This document shows, piece by piece, positions 40,201 to 46,200 of a DNA stretch of 60,000 nucleotides; positions within the stretch are counted from its first letter, which is position 1; the number at the start of each line of letters is the position of its first letter. The notes beneath the pieces were generated by a model. That model did no database searches. It had not been told where the DNA came from and worked only from the letters and a program-made list of their open reading frames with translations. The stretch lies in NCBI GenBank assembly GCA_914767715.1, contig OU612075.1, positions 560,001 to 620,000 on the forward strand, given 5' to 3'. The DNA comes from Membranipora membranacea (taxonomy: Eukaryota; Bryozoa; Gymnolaemata; Cheilostomatida; Membraniporidae). The position numbers and the translations under genes are program-made.

Positions 40201-43200
40201 ATATCTCTGATCGATAGAGAGTGAATAAATTCACTTAGTAAGAGTACCATCACAATGAATTTGATGTGACAACCCATGTTAGGGTTGGGCACATGTCAGA
40301 TACTGCTACTAAATTGACTCTAACAATTGGAGATACACATGATAATGGTGTGATCTCGATGTCAGTGTGTATGTTAGTTATGAAGTCTTTTACAACAATG
40401 AGAACTCACCATAAAACAGTGAGAGCTTACCATATAACAATGAGAGCTTACCATATAACAATGAGAGCTTACCATATAACAATGAGAGCTTACCATATAA
40501 CAATGAGAGCTTACCATATAACAATGAGAACTTACCATATAACAATGAGAGCTTACCATATAACAATGAGAGCTTACCATATAACAATGAGAGCTTACCA
40601 TATAACAATGAGAGCTTACCATATAACAATGAGAGCTTACCATATAACAATGAGAACTTACCATATAACAATGAGAGCTTACCATATAACAATGAGAGCT
40701 TACCATATAACAATGAGAGCTTACCATATAACTGGAGGTATGATGATAGTAATCTGTATCCTCATCATCATCATCTTCTTCATCAGCTGTTAAACAAGAG
40801 AAGATAATAACTCTCAAAAACTAATACACTGTTTAACCAGGTTTAACACAGATTACTATCCCCACCAACTCCTCATCCTCTTATGCTTGATTATCAAACT
40901 CAGACGGAGTACCAGTAATAATAAGGCAGTCTGGTGCACTAAGACTTACCCCCCTCCCCCCCCCCCCCATTCATCCTGTCTGCAGAGTGTTGTAGGATGT
41001 AATGATTTACGAAGTATCACCTCTGCCAGTAAGTTTTGGCCTAAACATGTGGACAAGTAATCTACTATTAATCATTGGTACCTGTGTTAAGGGGGACAGG
41101 GGAAAAAATATTACCAGGGTACGGAGAAATCGGTCAGCGAAATAAAAGAAATGCTGCCTTTAATTCTCTGACTTAGTGTTCTAAATACCCACTCTGAGAA
41201 GTTTTAAATGTTCCAGTGGTCTGATTAACAAGTGGTCTGTAAGGTTTTCTATACAGTTCTGCTGACTGATGACTATGAGGCTGACTTGTGTGCACAAGTA
41301 CAAGTACACTTGAGTATAATACACTAAATTCATATTATCGGATCGGCTACACTAATGATTGTGTACTTGACCAGGACTTGATCAATATCCCCAATGCCTG
41401 GTTGGGGTGACAAGGGCAGTGTTAACGCATTAAAATGTATATGATGCTGTTACAGAAAGCAGACTAATGATGAGTTCTTAGAGACACCCAATAGGGGAAT
41501 GAATGGGAATAGTAAAAACCTAGCAGACTAAGGGTAGAAAATTCACATGCTGAAAGCAAAGCTATGGTTGTTGCCTATTTCAATGTTTGCATTGTTTTAC
41601 TCCCTAGCCCCCTCCCCCCTTTTCACACCCTCGCACAAACCAAGGAGTAATGGTACAGTCTACACTTCCCAACCTTCGACACGCACAATCACGCCTCGAA
41701 CATGTTAGTTAGTGTCAAATTTCATCTAGACTCTATCTCACAAAAATCACTACTCGTATGCAAGTTAATACGCTAATATCAAATAGTCATACTAGTGCTT
41801 ATTCTCAACAAAGGAAATGCATGCTTTAGTATCTAAGCCTGATATGATATTTTTACTATTACAGGCAGGCATGCATGGTGCAGCCCTACCAGTTAACCGT
41901 CGCAGCTCTATGTCATCAGCACTGTGATTACTGATGAACACAGATAGTCTAGACAGCCTGTCGAGCCGATCACCTGCTGCAGCTAACCAACACAAGTACC
42001 ACAACGACATATAATACCAATATGTAATACCAACTTGTAGTACTGACATGTAGTACTGACATGTAATACTAATATGTAATACCAACTTGTAGTACCGACA
42101 TGAAATACTAATATGTAATACTGACATGTAATACTGACAGAGCAAAGTTATTACGTAGGTTTTGATTGCTGGCAATGCATATCTCATGGGAACTATTAGC
42201 AAAACTTATCTTATGTTGTAAATTTGGAGTTGAGTTTCCTCAAAGACAAATTCGGTAGCATTGTTGGCTTGCTAGCTATTGATACGTTTGCACTGGGGTG
42301 ATACAATATTTATATAATCATGCAGGCAGGACATATTCTCCAATACAGCGATACTGACAGACACAGGGTTTCTCTATGTAACAGGGACAAGACAGAACAT
42401 GCTGAACACAGGGTAGGCCAAGGCATTGGTTGAAATTGGACGCTTTGTACACAATGGACGACAAGGTAAACTTAATTTGATACATTTTTATGACTGCTTT
42501 ATCGTGATATAAAATATCTAGGTTATAGCTTTCTCAACGCACGGTCTAAATAAAGCTTGGATTTAGAAGTGAATACCTGAGGGGGTCGGGATTACTCTCA
42601 ATTTTAACAGCGTGACTAAATGAAAAAGCAAGTCTCGATAGCAGTGAAAGAATCATAACACAATACCTCACAGTTGTTTAATGGTTGTCGCTTGAATTAT
42701 TTACTCAAAGAGTCATCCACTCCTTAATTTGGTCATCAAACGTTTTTACACAGCCTCGTACATGTATGCTTTGATTGCTGCTTGTAATTATGATGACATT
42801 ATCAACTATATTTCTCACTAGATTTATAAAAAGTGAAGATGAGATTTAAAGTTGGGTTACCTTGAGAGGAAAGGTCCTGACTCCCCCCTGATCCGCCCCT
42901 TACAGAGCTAGCAGACTTTCTTCTGGCTAAATACAGAGCTACAATTATCAGGCCCATCACTACCAGGAATCCTGTCACTGTACCTCCCACCACTACGGGT
43001 GACAGGTTAGTCTTAGACTCCACGTCTCCAACATACTAAAATAAAAGGTAAAGAACTTAAGCTATCAACATTCAAGAGTGCTACAATCAAGCTTGCAAAT
43101 TTTCTGGCTCTGGTGGAAGACGAATTGGCAATATCAGCCTTTAAGTTCGTGGCTGTGATTTTGTGCATTTTCTTGTCATAGTCCTGATGATTCCACTCAT

Positions 43201-46200
43201 AATTGTATTATTTGTCTTAGTTTAGAACGTCCACACAACAAACTAACCTAGAATACAGATAGGCCAGTAACAACACAACAATGATCGAAGGTTCTAAACT
43301 ATTCTGAGATTGATTAGCGCCTTTGTTCAGTTCATGGTTCTGGGTACAGTGTTTGTAAGTGCTAGCTTGTCAGGCTACCACTGGTGTCAGAGCAACAAGG
43401 CGTTAGGTTAGCCTTATAACAGCACATTGTTATTGTGTTATGTTAGTGGTGAATTTTTATTCTAGCGCTGTGCCACTTTCCAGTGCAGAAGTCACAATTA
43501 CTATGTGAGGTACAGTTTCTAAATAAAGTGAAGATAATTCTCTACATTAACATAAGCTCTGTACGATAGTCTATGTTAAACCAGGGAGGGTGGGAACCCT
43601 GCCCCCCCCTCTCCCTGGGTAGGTTAGGCTAGTTATTAGCAGTCTTAGTGTGGGTTCTTACCTCCTGTCGAAATTACAAATGAACTGAGTTTATTTATAG
43701 CATACATTTCTTTTTTTAAGTTGCATTTGCCCGGCAGGCCTTACAAGTTAGTTGAATAAGTAAGTTAAAAAATTTGACAGAAAAGTTTTGGCTTCCATTT
43801 TTCCTCCAATCGTTTACTAGTAAAACGTTCAAAGTAGGTTTAACAATCACAGAGGGACCACTTGGTATGTTGTGTCGTAAGGAATCTAGGTATATTGATT
43901 TGGTTTCAAATCACATTATCACGTTATACTTAACTAAAACCAACCTAATTACGAGCCAGACATGTTAGATTAGACACGGAATGCTGACAAGACTTATCAT
44001 CTTACAACTGAACACAAATCATCTATGTTCAAAAAAGGAATGGAGCATAAATAATTCATATGGCAAATAGAGGTTTTTATCTTTTAGATCTGGCGCACTG
44101 TCATCGCTAAACTTATTAAACACTTGAGACAAAAATATCCTTGTAAATTTTGCTGGAAAATCAAAATTGTAATCGCAGTTGTTCACTTTCATCAATCTGA
44201 ATACCCACTGGAACTTTGGAATAAAAACTCTCAATCTCGAATAAAACAGCTGCAATCATAGCAAACATTGGTCACACTGCAATAGGATTTCAGTTTACAA
44301 ATATTTAAAGAGGCTGGCCTTAGACCCAACTCCATACAGGGTACAAACTCCCCGACCCTACTTCTGCGCTACACCGGGTAGGAACCCCGCAAACCTCGAC
44401 ACTATAGCTATCTATAAAACTTACCACTTGTATGAGGACGACCTTCTCGTCCCCAACATCCTCCACCTTATAGCTGTTATGTAGAGCGTTGAGAACCTCC
44501 TCACTGCTGGCCGTCCAGTTGAGAGCTAGCTGTACTTTGTGATTGGAGGCAGGTTTCTTTGGTAACTCCTTCACAACCACAACTCCCTGTGTGCAGAAGA
44601 AAGGAAGATCATAGTCAACTGTTAGCCAAAAGTTTACTCTTTGTATCAAAGTTTCTGATGTTTGGCAATTTTCTTTAGGATGAGGATATCTAAATAATTT
44701 GGAAACCTTATGTGTCTACTCCAGGAGTCTCTAACTCCTTAGTCTACATTAGTAAGAGTTTTCATGTGCTTATGATTTTTATATGTGTTCGTTAGGAGAA
44801 CTTTTTTTTGCTGTCCACACAAGAGTATAGCTCAAATCAGTAGCCTTTCGTGTTTTAGCAGAAATTATGAAACCATACGATTACAAAGTTTGCACATATT
44901 GTCAATGTTGGCGCATCTATCGTTGCCGTTTTACATTCTTGATTTTGAAACGAGCTGCTCTCGTTTACTTTCATTCAACCCCTTCCTCCCTCTTCCTCAC
45001 AAAGTCGGGTCGGAAATAAGTGTTGACTGGGAGATTGATTTACTTCATCCAGACAAAGCCATTAAATTGTGAATACTAGGATTAGATGTTTGAGGAGAGA
45101 GTTATTAGGCTTTGCCGGTAAAAAAAGCTTTATACAGTCGATTCACATGTCACCAAAGTGATCAAACAAACAGGCCCAGATAATTCTTTAGATAATCCTT
45201 AGGCTGGCTTGTGGTCTCTCTCAAGATTAGCTTACTCAAGAGATTAATCTCTCTTGAGTCAGTTATTTATGTTTCAAGTTTGCCAAATTAGAGCCAAGTC
45301 CACACCTGTGAGATATCAATGCTCTGAGTGTGATCGGTGATCGGTTATGATTGGAATGCTACACAAAATGAACAGGTATAGCAAAATGCTCATTTGAACA
45401 AAACAAATTTGGTCCTCCAAACATAATGAGGGTGAGCTAAGTATTGGCTTTTAAAGCCATTAGTTTAATCATGTATAATCATTTAATAACGGTATGAATT
45501 TACAAAGAAAACAATTTGTACAATAGCTTACCTCGTGATTAAAAGTGAATAAAACAGTTAAAGAACCTCTCATGTATTGTGCTCTTAGAATTGTAAATTA
45601 ATATCGACCACATCTTTAAAACAAAGCAATGGAGGGGGCAGAGATTCTTAATGTCATTGTGAAGGAGTCAAAGTTTGTCAAGTCATAGCTTTGCCAGCGA
45701 GTTTTTGATTCCTAACTGCCACTGAAAAGATATTATGTATTAGAGAGGGCTTGATTCCTCAGCTCACTGCTGGTACTAAATCTGATGTGTTATAACTTGT
45801 GGCCATAGGGCATTTGGATAAGTAACTCACAATGCACTTACTTAGGTTTCCCTGCAAAATCAAGTCAATTTTTGTATGGATGGAAGTGATGTTCTTGATT
45901 TTGTTTAAACTGCGGAAATTTTGTTTTTATCCTTAACTCAATGCCCATCAAAATAGTGTATGAAAGCATATCCAACATGTCTACTAATGGGGAATGTTGG
46001 CTTCACCAACGATGACTAGGCCCATTCAGCGTTCTCACAGATTTAAGCTCACATGACAAACATTCATTCCTCACAGTACACTGTGAAGTTAATTTCTTCA
46101 CCTCAGGTTCACACCTCTCCTTTCGGCAGCGTGCGTGTGAAGTAAAATCGGCAGCTCTAAAGCATGCAGAAGCTTGGATTGAATATACAAGGCACAGCCT

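Noticed and set aside
40266-40793. Long open frame on the + strand through the 21-bp repeat (and two on the - strand)
   Set aside because: The 21-bp unit lacks stops in several frames, so openness comes from the repeat. Only the - strand frame that continues exon 4 is meaningful.
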